NCBI RefSeq assembly: GCF_011927835.1
Contig: NZ_JAATJH010000001.1
Coordinates: forward strand, 449,104-513,103
DNA length: 64,000 nucleotides
DNA from: Neolewinella antarctica
GTDB lineage: Bacteria > Bacteroidota > Bacteroidia > Chitinophagales > Saprospiraceae
Reading direction: 5' to 3'
The position numbers and the translations under genes are program-made. The notes under the pieces were generated by a model, which was not told the origin of the DNA, ran no database searches, and saw only the letters and a list, made by a program, of their open reading frames with translations. This document shows positions 9,026 to 17,883 of the stretch, piece by piece (position 1 is the stretch's first letter; each line of letters opens with the position of its first letter).

Positions 9026-9033
9026 CAAAGGTA
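9026..9033 (-). promoter_or_regulatory. -7 box for the FG-GAP/T9SS gene
   Basis: TACCTTTG on the minus strand, 32 nt upstream of the ATG at 8993. No clear -33 element was found. Confidence 0.5.
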
Positions 9034-9167
9034 AAAAATTCTGGATTCGGCACGTTTTCGAGCAGCACGTTGGCCTTCTGGTTGGAAAAAATGGGCGATG
9101 TCTTAATACCTTAGTTCCCTTATTACTCCGTCGTGCCACACCCAATACTTTTCGAACCAGATTTTTG

Positions 9168-9824
9168 ATGTACCTCTTACAGATATCCCTCATCACCCTG
9201 GGCCTAGTGATCGCCACTAGTGTCGATCGGTGAAATATCGGACGGAAGGCACGACGCACGCTACGGGAGGTAGTACGTGGCCATCCGCGCGGATTTAGCG
9301 GAGGAGCATAAAAGCACCCGGATGAACATCGGCGACGCCGGCGCGACGTTGGGAGCCTCGACCACGCCACCCGGCTGCTCACTGGTTCCGAGCCCTACAG
9401 TTTGGTACTGGACGCCAGGGAAGTTTCGGAAGTTATCGCCAAGGGTGTGTTTCACACCTTCACCCCCACCACCTTCGACGTCATAGTTAACACCGGCGAC
9501 GTGTCGCTAATTGAGGCCCCAAAACTGCGGTCGGAGCTGGCGGCGGTCTTCGCCTTCCGCACCGACATCGTTGAGCACGACCTGCACGCCTACAACGAAG
9601 AAGTACACAAGACTTTGGAACGGATCGCAACCGTAATTAATCTACGGTGCCTCCTGGAGCTTGGCGTGACGGTCGGGTGCCTACGGTCAACCACCGGCTT
9701 CACGCAAAGCATCAACGATTTTCTAATTCTCCAGCGCGTAGCTAATACTCGGCTCTTCCACCTTCGTGTCGCTGACGAACAAGTTAGCGAGGTAGCGGAG
9801 CGCATCGATGAGTTATTGAAGTAG
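9168..9824 (+). pseudogene. Decayed DUF6090-like membrane protein gene
   Basis: ATG 9168 opens MYLLQISLITLGLVIATSVDR, then a TGA stands where the family has Trp (family pattern: LIAL-I-NWN; here DR-stop-NIGRKARRTLREVV). The reading then continues in a second frame from about 9282 (IRADLAEEHKSTRMNIGD) and returns to the first frame near 9345 (LDHATRLLTGSEPYSLVLDAREV), running to 9824. The C-terminal part TPTTFDVIVNTGDVSLIEAP-LRSEL matches the TY-EL-SG-L-LI-N--LR-L block I associate with DUF6090. One nonsense change and two frameshifts make it a pseudogene; the family assignment is by eye. Confidence 0.6.
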
Positions 9825-9904
9825 CCGCAACCAGTGCTCGTGACTTGTTTTCCTTACTATTCTCGGGGGCAAGCCCTGCTTAATGTCAGCCAACAGTAGT
9901 TTTT

Positions 9905-9922
9905 CGGCGCGGTCGCGGGTGC
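9905..9922 (-). repeat. 18-bp dispersed motif, copy 3
   Basis: 17 of 18 matches on the minus strand, just past the 3' end of the lipoprotein gene. It is followed by GGGTAAATACCC (9924-9935), a perfect palindrome also found at 55170-55181 as its complement. Confidence 0.8.
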
Positions 9923-9943
9923 CGGGTAAATACCCGTGATCCG

Positions 9944-10615
9944 TTATTCCAACGGAGAAATCATAATGTGCGCCCGGTGCGTACCCGGGTCCATGAGCCA
10001 CGGGTGGTTGGGTGCGATCGGCGCCTCCGGCAGACCGGTCGAGGCGGCCGTGGCGAAGGGCATGTAGACGACGTAGCGGTACTTCGCCCCGGTAACTTCG
10101 TCGGTGGCCGGGTCGTAAGTGGCGTCGGGGCCGTAGTAGATGTGCAGCGTCGTGCCGCTTTTGCCCATATCGAGCGTTCCGGCGATGGCTTCGCGCTCCC
10201 GAATACCAAAGACTTCCTGAGCGGTTTTTCCTTCCGCCTTTAGTGACCGCCCCCGGGCCATGAAGGGTTCGAGATCGCGGTGGTAGCACGCGGCGCTAAA
10301 ACCCTCTTTGGCGGGGTCGTCCGCCAGACAGATGAACTGGTTGGTACCTTCTTTGAGGGTTACAATCTCGCCGGATGCGTCGGTACCGATCACGGTGCAT
10401 TCCGCCCGGCTCTCCTCGGGTGCGGCCAGCAGGGCGGTGGCGATGCGGGCTTCGTCAGTGATAATGGCCACTGCATTAGTAGTGGTGCTTGTTAGTTCCG
10501 GCTGGTCGTCAGATTCCGCGGTGGGTGTTGTGCCAGCGCTTTCGGTAGTGTCCGTGGTGGGAATACAGCTAATCAGGACGGTGAGTAACAGGGGAAGGAG
10601 GAGATATTTGCTCAT
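9944..10615 (-). CDS. Hypothetical lipoprotein
   Basis: 223 residues. The N-terminus MSKYLLLPLLLTVLISC is a lipoprotein signal with the lipobox Cys at position 17, followed by a Thr/Ser/Asp-rich linker of ~35 residues. The remainder (AIITDEARIATALLAAPEE, HIYYGPDATYDPATDEVTGAKYRYVVYMPFATAASTGLPE, then NHPWLMDPGTHRAHIMISP) matches no family I can name. It should be anchored in the periplasm or on the outer membrane. Copies of the 18-bp motif in inverted orientation lie at both sides (9905 and 10722). Confidence 0.65.
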   Translation of the reverse strand: MSKYLLLPLLLTVLISCIPTTDTTESAGTTPTAESDDQPELTSTTTNAVAIITDEARIATALLAAPEESRAECTVIGTDASGEIVTLKEGTNQFICLADDPAKEGFSAACYHRDLEPFMARGRSLKAEGKTAQEVFGIREREAIAGTLDMGKSGTTLHIYYGPDATYDPATDEVTGAKYRYVVYMPFATAASTGLPEAPIAPNHPWLMDPGTHRAHIMISPLE

Positions 10616-11154
10616 GGTGCGGTTGGTCGTTGGTGAGCTACCAAATATAGCGATTATGAGGTTGACCGATCCGTAACCAGGACTTTACGGTGGGACTCGG
10701 ACCGCACCCCGGATCATCACTGCACCCGCGACCGCGCCCTCCAAATAACGCCCACGGCAGAACACCTCGATTGGTCCGTTACCACCCCTACGGTGTTTTA
10801 CCCGGTGGTAAACACCGCATCGAATGGGGGTAACTACGTGTTTCGGATGCTAAATCGCGCCGGTATAGATTTGCGGACGCACATTTGACCCGTCATCATA
10901 TCAGGTACGACAACTTGTAGCATTTTCCCTTTGGCGATCTAGTGCGGGAAGCATGAAATGGATGTACGAGGTGACGGAATACAATCTTTTACATACTAGA
11001 CGCAAATTTTAAAGGGGCGGAAGTGTAACGATCGGCTTATTTTTTGAATACTTGAACCAGGGACCCGCTGCGGAACACTCACTGTCTATTTTACACCAGC
11101 GCGCTCGCCGCCGATTGGCTTCCCCCCTTTACTTTACCTAAAAAACCATAGCTC
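10616..11154. other. Intergenic region with one copy of the 18-bp motif
   Basis: 539 bp without a recognisable gene between the lipoprotein and the 11155 gene. It contains the 18-bp motif at 10722-10739. A TACTTTAC (about 11130) could serve as -7 box for the 11155 gene, but no matching -33 was found. Confidence 0.4.
10722..10739 (+). repeat. 18-bp dispersed motif, copy 4
   Basis: Exact copy on the plus strand. With copy 3 it forms an inverted pair around the lipoprotein gene. Confidence 0.85.
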
Positions 11155-11946
11155 ATGTCCATAAAACACAAAGAGGTTGCCGCCAGCGCCGCCCGCTGGC
11201 AACGGTGCCAGACCGACGACCTCCCGCGGGCCTTTTACGCCTTCGACGCTTCGGGCACGAAAGCACAAACCGAACGGGTGGCGAGCTACCGCTTCGGTCG
11301 CGGCGAAGCAAACCGGCTCCTGCGGGCTGCGAAAGGCACCAGTGGATTTCAGTTCGTGGTTCACCTGGGGCTGGACAAGACTGACCTATCCGGCTCCGTG
11401 GCCACCGCACCGGCTTTTCAGTTATACCTCCAGGTGCTGTCAGCGGATACGGGCTGGCAACAAGGCTGCGAAGTAGGCACGTGGGTGAAGGACGGAAAGT
11501 TTAGCGCCGGCAACTCCGTCGTCACGGCCAGCTCGCTCAACGCGATGCCCGCCGCCGGGGCGTACTTGTTCGTGTACAGTTGGCTGGAGACGAGCCAGGC
11601 CGAACTGGCCCAGCCGTTTACGGCCACGACCCGGGTCACGGGCGAAAGAATCCAAGCGTACACGTTCAGCAAGGTGGAAAGCGAGAGTATCTACCTCGAC
11701 ATGCTGGCCGGTAAAAAAGGACGCAAGCGGGGCGTGGAGAGCCACGTCGACGTCCACCTCGGCAACGGCGTAGCTATCTGGGCGCATCCGTTTAGCTTTC
11801 GCCCGGTGCTGGAGGTTTCCGGCGCCATCACGCAGGACGGGAACCGTAGTTTCCAGCGTGATGCCTCGGGATTATCCGACACGGAGGGGGCTAGTTTTTA
11901 TGATTATTCACTACCAACGCCCCCGGGTCCCCCGCGCTATGTTTAA
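11155..11946 (+). CDS. Protein of unknown function upstream of a signalling operon
   Basis: 263 residues, no signal peptide and no transmembrane segment. Visible segments include YRFGRGEANRLLRAAKG, FQFVVHLGLDKTDL and a basic GKKGRKRG patch near residue 187. I do not recognise the family. Base composition is G+C-rich like its neighbours, and the frame is open with normal codon use. Its stop overlaps the chosen start of the next gene by 8 nt, so it probably belongs to a four-gene operon with the membrane protein, kinase and regulator, perhaps as an effector or input protein. Confidence 0.6.
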   Translation: MSIKHKEVAASAARWQRCQTDDLPRAFYAFDASGTKAQTERVASYRFGRGEANRLLRAAKGTSGFQFVVHLGLDKTDLSGSVATAPAFQLYLQVLSADTGWQQGCEVGTWVKDGKFSAGNSVVTASSLNAMPAAGAYLFVYSWLETSQAELAQPFTATTRVTGERIQAYTFSKVESESIYLDMLAGKKGRKRGVESHVDVHLGNGVAIWAHPFSFRPVLEVSGAITQDGNRSFQRDASGLSDTEGASFYDYSLPTPPGPPRYV

Positions 11947-12658
11947 AATATTCGATCACCCTATGTTTACGTTTTCCGCGGAGCTCGTGACCTTGTCGTA
12001 CAAAGCTTGGATGCTCACGCTATTTCTTGGGCTGATCGGTCTACGACATTTGACGCCGGTGCATCGTCGGCTGCTCGTCTTTGTCGCTTTCACCCTATTC
12101 ATGGAATACCTTGCGTCTAGCGCACTAACGAAGTTCTACTTTAGTCCGGAGTCTAATTCTCCCTGGTATCACCTACTTACGCCCCCACTATACTTCTGTT
12201 ACGTCCGGATCGCGGGACCAACCTTATTCGCCAGCGAGTGGCCCTGGTTGCGTTGGGTGTTACTGGGTTCGATAACTGGCCTCACGGTGGCAAACGCATT
12301 CTGGGGAGACGGTTTCTACTATTTTCCCTCCCTAATCGTGGGGGTATATTCCATCACCGGTATACTCTGGGCGGCGGGTTACTTTTTGCACCTGCTGCGT
12401 ACGCTATCGGTCAGGTTGCTAGAACGCGATCCGTTGTTCTGGATGTCTTGTGGATTTTTGATCTACTTTTCCGGTAACTTTTTGAACTGGCTTTCTTTTA
12501 ATTTCGTCGCGTACGAGCCAGGTTTCTACACGACCGTAATTAGTATTAACCATGGTTTGATCATTTTTTTAAACGTACTACTGATTATTTCCATCGGCGT
12601 CGGGCGGGCAACTACGGGGGAACAAACAACAGTCAATAATAGCCTGGTGAGTTTATGA
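11939..12658 (+). CDS. Polytopic membrane protein coupled to a histidine kinase
   Basis: 239 residues from the ATG at 11939 (MFKIFDHP); ATG 11963 is an alternative. About seven hydrophobic segments span the sequence, including WMLTLFLGLIGLRHL, WVLLGSITGLTVANAF, LIVGVYSITGILWAAGYF and IIFLNVLLIISIGVG. The last codons overlap the kinase start (ATGA at 12655-12658), so the two are translated together. The likely role is the membrane sensor or scaffold for the kinase, inferred from position alone. No enzymatic motif was seen. Confidence 0.7.
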   Translation: MFKIFDHPMFTFSAELVTLSYKAWMLTLFLGLIGLRHLTPVHRRLLVFVAFTLFMEYLASSALTKFYFSPESNSPWYHLLTPPLYFCYVRIAGPTLFASEWPWLRWVLLGSITGLTVANAFWGDGFYYFPSLIVGVYSITGILWAAGYFLHLLRTLSVRLLERDPLFWMSCGFLIYFSGNFLNWLSFNFVAYEPGFYTTVISINHGLIIFLNVLLIISIGVGRATTGEQTTVNNSLVSL

Positions 12659-13470
12659 TAATACAAGCGGTCCATACGGGCGATCACGTAAACATCTTTC
12701 TGGGGGGTGTAATCGGCATGATTGTGCTGGCCCTCTCCCTCATCGCATTTTTCGTCGTGTATCAGCGTAAGATCTTCGAACAGGAACGGGGGCGGGACGA
12801 GGAGCGGCGTGCGTACCAGCGGTCCCTGCTCGCCGCGGCCGTCGAAGTGCAGGAAGCGGAGCGGCAGCGCATCGCGCGGGATTTGCACGACGACATCGGT
12901 TCCCTGCTTACGGCCACGCGGCTGTACCTCCGGCAACTCAAGCCCGCCAGCACGACCGAGCAGGTAGTCGGTATCCGGGACCAGTCGCTGTCCATCCTCG
13001 ACGAGATGATCCAGAACGCGCGCCGGATCACCCACGACTTACTCCCACCCACGCTTGAAAAGTTCGGTTTCCAGGCCGCCGCCGAAGACCTCTGCGAGCG
13101 CATTGACGGGGGTGGGGAGCTGGCGGTCATTTTTCAGGATACTAGTCCAGAAGGTCTGCGGCTCTCCGGCGAGGCGGAAATAGGGCTCTACCGGGTGCTA
13201 CAGGAACTACTGACCAACACCCTGAAACACGCCGGTGCGCGCACCGTGCGCGTGAGTCTGGGTGCTGATTCTCGATCCTTTACCCTTCATTACGCCGACG
13301 ACGGTAAGGGGGTCGATCTTCAGCCCGGGCCCCGGTCCGGGCTGGGGCTTCGGAACGTGGAAAGCCGGGTGTCGCTGCTGGCGGGCACCCTGGTTACCGA
13401 GACTTCCCCGGGCGAAGGTATGCGGGTGGAAGTGTCCGTCCCCCTGGGCAAGCCACCGTCGGAGGAATGA
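12655..13470 (+). CDS. Sensor histidine kinase, HisKA_3 (NarX/LiaS/DesK) type
   Basis: 271 residues. One N-terminal membrane helix (VIGMIVLALSLIAFFVVY) leads into a coiled coil and then the H-box AERQRIARDLHDDIGSLL, whose His (about residue 79) is the phosphorylation site. The HATPase_c domain follows: ELLTNTLKHAGA (N-box), YADDGKGVDL (G1) and GLGLRNVESRVSLLAG (G2). There is no extracytoplasmic sensor domain, which fits sensing through the upstream membrane protein. It is translationally coupled to that gene and lies 74 nt before its cognate regulator. Confidence 0.88.
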   Translation: MIIQAVHTGDHVNIFLGGVIGMIVLALSLIAFFVVYQRKIFEQERGRDEERRAYQRSLLAAAVEVQEAERQRIARDLHDDIGSLLTATRLYLRQLKPASTTEQVVGIRDQSLSILDEMIQNARRITHDLLPPTLEKFGFQAAAEDLCERIDGGGELAVIFQDTSPEGLRLSGEAEIGLYRVLQELLTNTLKHAGARTVRVSLGADSRSFTLHYADDGKGVDLQPGPRSGLGLRNVESRVSLLAGTLVTETSPGEGMRVEVSVPLGKPPSEE

Positions 13471-13544
13471 GCTCCGGCACTAGTTTTTAGTAACGGTACG
13501 CTATAGGGGCACCGTATTTTCCTGCTTCACTTACCATCTCCTCC

Positions 13545-14210
13545 ATGCCACATCTCCCCCCCGCCTCCTCGCCCATTCGTATTGCCATCGTCGACGATCA
13601 GAAGCTGTTCCGGGGCGGGCTGAAAATGATTCTGGACGGTACGGAAGACATCGAGGTGGTCTTCGAGGCGGGCCACGGCGAACAATTTTTCGAGCGCCTC
13701 GCCTTCGAGCCGGTGCAGCTAGTCATCCTGGACGTGGAAATGCCCGGTATGGACGGAATCGCCACGCTGGAGCAGCTCCAGAGGGAGCGGCCGGAGATTC
13801 ATGTCATTATGCTCACGATGCACGACAGCGACCGACTCATCAGTCACCTCATGGGGCTCGGGGCGAGTGGCTTTCTGCTCAAGGACGAAGACCCGGAAGT
13901 CGTCATTGAGGCCGTGCGCCGCGTAGTTCAGGAAGGGCTGTTTTTCCGCGACTACGTTTCTAAGGCCCTGCTGAAGGGCGGGCGGTCGCGGCAAAAGGCG
14001 GTGGGTTACCGCGGCCCCGACATCAGCGATCGGGAATTGGAGGTGCTGCAGTTGATTTGTCAGGAACTTACCAGCAAAGAAATTGCGGCCCAGCTTTTCA
14101 TCAGCGTACGGACCGTAGAGGGCCACCGGCGCAGCTTGCAGGATAAGACGGGGGCTAAGAATATTGTGGGTCTGGTGTTGTTCGCGATTCGCCAGGGGCT
14201 GGTGCAGTAG
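13545..14210 (+). CDS. NarL/FixJ-family response regulator
   Basis: 221 residues. The receiver domain has the acidic pair in IAIVDDQKLF, the phosphoacceptor Asp63 in LVILDVEMPGMDG, Thr in VIMLTMHD and Lys in GFLLKDED. The C-terminal LuxR-type helix-turn-helix is DISDRELEVLQLICQELTS through ISVRTVEGHRRSLQDKTGAKN. It would be phosphorylated by the kinase encoded just upstream and bind DNA as a dimer. A terminator-like hairpin follows at 14244. Confidence 0.9.
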   Translation: MPHLPPASSPIRIAIVDDQKLFRGGLKMILDGTEDIEVVFEAGHGEQFFERLAFEPVQLVILDVEMPGMDGIATLEQLQRERPEIHVIMLTMHDSDRLISHLMGLGASGFLLKDEDPEVVIEAVRRVVQEGLFFRDYVSKALLKGGRSRQKAVGYRGPDISDRELEVLQLICQELTSKEIAAQLFISVRTVEGHRRSLQDKTGAKNIVGLVLFAIRQGLVQ

Positions 14211-14243
14211 ACTTGATGGGTCCGACCGGAAAAGCCGACCTCC

Positions 14244-14260
14244 CCCACCCCATCGGTGGG
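14244..14260 (+). terminator. Terminator-like hairpin after the response regulator
   Basis: CCCACC (14244-14249) and GGTGGG (14255-14260) form a 6-bp stem with a 5-nt loop, followed by CTTGTTTC. The U-tract is weak. Confidence 0.45.
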
Positions 14261-14685
14261 CTTGTTTCATTGCGGTGGGTGATTTGGCGCGGTCGCAGGA
14301 TGCAGGGATTATGGGTAAGGACAGTCAGTAAACCCATTCGCAAACTCGGTACCGTCCGAGCGAACGGCCTATTGATGTTCCGTAACATTGTCGATTTCAT
14401 CAACTTACTTATCCGTCAAAATTTATACCCCGTGCGCACGGGGCAATCGAGAATAGTAATCCGACACGGCCACGGGGCGAAGGCAAATTTCACGCTGGCG
14501 TGGCTGCCCCCAATTACCTGGCGTGTTTTGTCCCCTGCGTCTTTAACTGGCATTACATGCTACGTTTATGTGATATGATTTTTAATTCATTATTTTGCCA
14601 TTAGTGTTTTTTACTTACTATATTTACTTACACTGTCGTTATCCGCCATATAAAAAAGTTCACTTTGGAGGAAAAACAATAAAAC
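14261..14685. other. Intergenic region
   Basis: 425 bp with a variant 18-bp motif (14286-14303) and a perfect 16-bp palindrome CCCCGTGCGCACGGGG (14428-14443). Composition turns A+T-rich from about 14560. A GGAGG about 15 nt before the MBOAT ATG is unusual for this phylum. No gene recognised. Confidence 0.45.
14286..14303 (-). repeat. 18-bp dispersed motif, copy 5 (variant)
   Basis: Minus-strand GCATCCTGCGACCGCGCC, diverged at a few positions from the consensus. Confidence 0.6.
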
Positions 14686-16086
14686 ATGCTGTTTAATTCT
14701 TTCACTTATTTACTATTTTTCCCTTTAGTTTGCATATTTTATTTCGTACTTCCGCACCGAATGCGCTGGGTCTTCTTGTTGCTTACCAGCTATTTTTTCT
14801 ACATGAACTGGGAGCCGATATATGCACTATTAATTGGGTCTTCAACCGTTATTACCTACGCCTGTGCGTATTTTATGGATTCCTTGAGGGTGGATCGGAA
14901 GCGAAAGACGCTGCTCATACTGTGTATCGTGCTGAACTTTGGCATCCTGTTTCTCTTCAAATACTACAATTTCATAACTGATTCCGCTTTCGATCTGCTC
15001 ACTTATCTGGGGTTGAGGGTAGACTTTCCAAAGTTTTCACTGTTGTTGCCCGTTGGGATTTCCTTTTACACCTTCCAGGCGGTTGGGTATGCGGTGGATG
15101 TCTACAAAAAGAGATTACCTCACGAAAAACACTTTGGAAAGTACGCACTTTTTGTCTCGTTTTTCCCGCAATTAGTCGCTGGGCCAATTGAAAGAGCGAC
15201 CAGCTTGCTGCCCCAATTCCACAAAGTTATCAGGTTTGACTACGGTAGAGCTATTGATGGCACGAAACTGATCATTTGGGGCTACTTTATGAAAGTTGTT
15301 GTAGCGGACCGGCTGTCGATCTACGTCGACTCCGTCTACAATAACCCAGAGATGCACAGCTCGATCAGTCTCGTCGTTGCGACAATCTTCTTTGCTTTCC
15401 AGATTTATTGTGATTTCGGAGGGTATTCAAGCATCGCCATTGGGTGTGCGAAAATTTTAGGCTTTGATTTAATGACAAACTTCAGGCGGCCTTATTTCGC
15501 GCAGACGTGCGGTGAATTTTGGCACCGATGGCACATATCGCTGTCGACTTGGTTCAAAGACTACGTTTATATCCCAATGGGTGGGAGTAGAGTGAGCACC
15601 AGCAGGAGGTACTTAAACCTTATGGTCGCTTTTTTGGTGAGTGGCCTGTGGCACGGTGCCAACTGGACGTTCGTGATCTGGGGCGGGCTTAATGGACTAT
15701 TTCAAGTATTGTTAATTGTCTTTAAGCTTAACGCACCCAAGTCAGCGGCAAAGTGGGCAACGGGATTACGGATTCTCACGACCTTCGTGCTGATAAATTT
15801 CACCTGGATATTTTTCAGAGCAAACTCGTTAACCGACGCTACAGTGATCATCAAGCGGATAGCTACACAAAGCGGTAGTTTTTTCATCGGCGATAATGCT
15901 GGATTCATCTATAGTCTCCTGGGTATTTCAATCCTACTGGCGAAGGATCTGTACGACGAATTAAATTTAAACCTTCCAATCGCGGAACATACTTATAGTA
16001 AATATTTGTGGTACACATCACTGACTCTAATGATATTATTATTCGGAGTTTTTGACGGCAGCGAGTTCATATACTTTCAATTCTAG
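14686..16086 (+). CDS. MBOAT family O-acyltransferase (AlgI/DltB-like)
   Basis: 466 residues with about ten membrane helices. Family signatures are clear: LPVGISFYTFQAVGYAVDVY, FFPQLVAGPIERAT, EFWHRWHISLSTWFKDYVYIPMGGS and GLWHGANWTFVIWG, whose His is the expected catalytic residue. AlgI-type proteins move acetyl groups across the membrane to an extracellular polysaccharide. The SGNH gene starts 10 nt downstream and would complete the transfer. Composition is noticeably A+T-richer than the flanks, as is common for surface-polysaccharide genes acquired by transfer. Confidence 0.92.
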   Translation: MLFNSFTYLLFFPLVCIFYFVLPHRMRWVFLLLTSYFFYMNWEPIYALLIGSSTVITYACAYFMDSLRVDRKRKTLLILCIVLNFGILFLFKYYNFITDSAFDLLTYLGLRVDFPKFSLLLPVGISFYTFQAVGYAVDVYKKRLPHEKHFGKYALFVSFFPQLVAGPIERATSLLPQFHKVIRFDYGRAIDGTKLIIWGYFMKVVVADRLSIYVDSVYNNPEMHSSISLVVATIFFAFQIYCDFGGYSSIAIGCAKILGFDLMTNFRRPYFAQTCGEFWHRWHISLSTWFKDYVYIPMGGSRVSTSRRYLNLMVAFLVSGLWHGANWTFVIWGGLNGLFQVLLIVFKLNAPKSAAKWATGLRILTTFVLINFTWIFFRANSLTDATVIIKRIATQSGSFFIGDNAGFIYSLLGISILLAKDLYDELNLNLPIAEHTYSKYLWYTSLTLMILLFGVFDGSEFIYFQF

Positions 16087-16096
16087 ATAAACAGAC

Positions 16097-17023
16097 GTGA
16101 TAAAATACGCTTCGCACCTATTAATTGGTCTTATTCTGGTCGTAATAGCAGATATCGCTATTGGAAAGGCGCTGGAGTATTTTTATTTCAACAACGAATC
16201 AGGTCTCCTGCACCGGACGACCTATTCAATCGAAGAGACTGAGGCTGACGTCTTAGTTTTCGGGTCGTCCAGAGCTAACCACCACTACGATACTAAACTT
16301 ATCGAGGAGCAAACTAACCTTTCCGCGTACAACACCGGAAGGGATGGCAATTTTATTTTCTACCAAACGGCTGTACTAAAATCGGTCCTGAAGCGATACA
16401 CGCCGAAACAAATAGTGCTGGATTTCACTGGCACCTTCGCTTTCAATCAGTCTGACTATGATAGGTTGTCCTCCTTACTGCCGTACTACCGCGGTCATGA
16501 GGAGATGAGGGACGTGATTTTGCTAAAGTCAAAATTCGAACGGTTCAAGCTATGGTCAGATATCTACCCTTACAATTCGCTACTCACCACCATTGCGGTA
16601 GGAAATCTGGAGTTTAATAAGCGCAGAGAAAATAACGTTGGCGCCTACAACGGTTACGTACCGATGCACGGCACCATGCAGGGAAGCATTGAGACGGTCA
16701 AGACCGATACGATGTACGATATCGACGATAATAAAGCCAGGGTCTTCGAGGAGTTCCTGTTGCTCACAAAGGAACATAAGGTACCTCTGTTGGTCGTCTA
16801 CTCTCCAGTCAATTACACGTACGCCAGTGACTACTCCATCGAGCTATGCGGTCGGATCTGCGCTAAACATCAAATTCCGTTCATCGACTTTTCCAGAAGT
16901 GATGACTTTGTATCCAAGGGAGACTTATTTCACGATGAGAGTCACCTAAATGCAGCGGGGGCTGAGCTGTTTACTGAGAAGATCATACAATTGATTGAAG
17001 ATTCGGTGATTGACAACCGGTGA
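16097..17023 (+). CDS. SGNH-fold protein, probable polysaccharide O-acetylation partner
   Basis: 308 residues from a GTG start. One N-terminal membrane anchor (HLLIGLILVVIADIAIGKAL) precedes a periplasmic SGNH domain: block I VLVFGSSRANHHYD has the nucleophile Ser, and block V DLFHDESHLNAAGAELF has the catalytic Asp and His. This order resembles proteins paired with MBOAT acyltransferases in alginate and exopolysaccharide acetylation. It lies 10 nt behind the MBOAT gene and shares its lower G+C. Confidence 0.82.
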   Translation: MIKYASHLLIGLILVVIADIAIGKALEYFYFNNESGLLHRTTYSIEETEADVLVFGSSRANHHYDTKLIEEQTNLSAYNTGRDGNFIFYQTAVLKSVLKRYTPKQIVLDFTGTFAFNQSDYDRLSSLLPYYRGHEEMRDVILLKSKFERFKLWSDIYPYNSLLTTIAVGNLEFNKRRENNVGAYNGYVPMHGTMQGSIETVKTDTMYDIDDNKARVFEEFLLLTKEHKVPLLVVYSPVNYTYASDYSIELCGRICAKHQIPFIDFSRSDDFVSKGDLFHDESHLNAAGAELFTEKIIQLIEDSVIDNR

Positions 17024-17472
17024 CAACGTTATGAGCGGCCGTCGCGGCGGGCGCGAATGGATTCGTGTGTTGCGTAGCGATGCTCACGGGCCGCGGAGCT
17101 TCCGGCGTGCGGCACGGGGTAATTAGGTTGCTTGGCCACTAGGGGCCGGATCGTCATAATTTCCGCTAGTTTGCTGGGCACGGCACCCTGAGGAAAGCTG
17201 ACGGTTTGCGGTTTACGAGTTCGCGGTCATAGTGGCGAGTAGTTCCGTTCGTGGCTAGTTTATCCGTCATTAGTTTGCGCGGCCGCGGGTGCAATGGTAG
17301 TTGGGTGTAGCAAAAACTGACGGGCGGGAGCGACCGTGATTATTTTTTCCGAGTTTAGGGTGACAATATTTGCTGGGATAAAAGCGCCTTTCGGGTCTTT
17401 ACGGCTAAGTTCGGCACCGTCGACTGACTACCTTACGGCTACGTATCACCAATCATAACTAACAATCCCACC
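17024..17472. other. Intergenic region with one copy of the 18-bp motif
   Basis: 449 bp, G+C-rich again, no gene recognised. The 18-bp motif variant is at 17275-17292, and TACCTTAC (17429-17436) is a possible -7 box for the DoxX-like gene at 17473. Confidence 0.4.
17275..17292 (-). repeat. 18-bp dispersed motif, copy 6 (variant)
   Basis: Minus-strand GCACCCGCGGCCGCGC plus two further bases; the AC dinucleotide at the centre is replaced by GC. Confidence 0.65.
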
Positions 17473-17838
17473 ATGCACTACCTCATCATCGCCCTGCAAC
17501 TTATCGTCGGCCTCAGCATCCTCAACGTCTGGCTGGTGCAGTACAACAAGGACACCAAGTGGCGGGGCGGCAGCGCCACGACGATCTTTGAAGAGTTTGC
17601 TGCCTACGGCCTGCCCGTCTGGTCGACTTACGTAGTGGGCGCCATCAAAGTCGTTCTTTCCGTTTTATTAATCGTAGCCATTTGGTTCCCGGCGCTACGC
17701 TACCCCGCTGCGATCGGTCTGGCCGCAATGTTGGCGGGGTCGGTAGTGATGCATTTTAAAATTGGTGACCCTTTATTCAAGTCTTTCCCGGCGGCGCTTT
17801 TTCTGGTGATGTGCCTGATCATAGCTTTCGTCGGCTAA
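17473..17838 (+). CDS. DoxX-like small membrane protein
   Basis: 121 residues with four hydrophobic helices (IIALQLIVGLSILNVWLV; YVVGAIKVVLSVLLIVAIW; PAAIGLAAMLAGSVVMHFKIGDP; ALFLVMCLIIAFVG). The helix-2/3 pattern G--K-VL-V-L and the VMHFKIGDP loop match DoxX-like family members. Physiological role is unclear in most of the family. It is the first of three such genes within 1.3 kb. Confidence 0.72.
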   Translation: MHYLIIALQLIVGLSILNVWLVQYNKDTKWRGGSATTIFEEFAAYGLPVWSTYVVGAIKVVLSVLLIVAIWFPALRYPAAIGLAAMLAGSVVMHFKIGDPLFKSFPAALFLVMCLIIAFVG

Positions 17839-17883
17839 GCATTAGCCGTGGGCCTGGGAGCTACTGGAGCGTAGCCCGTACGG

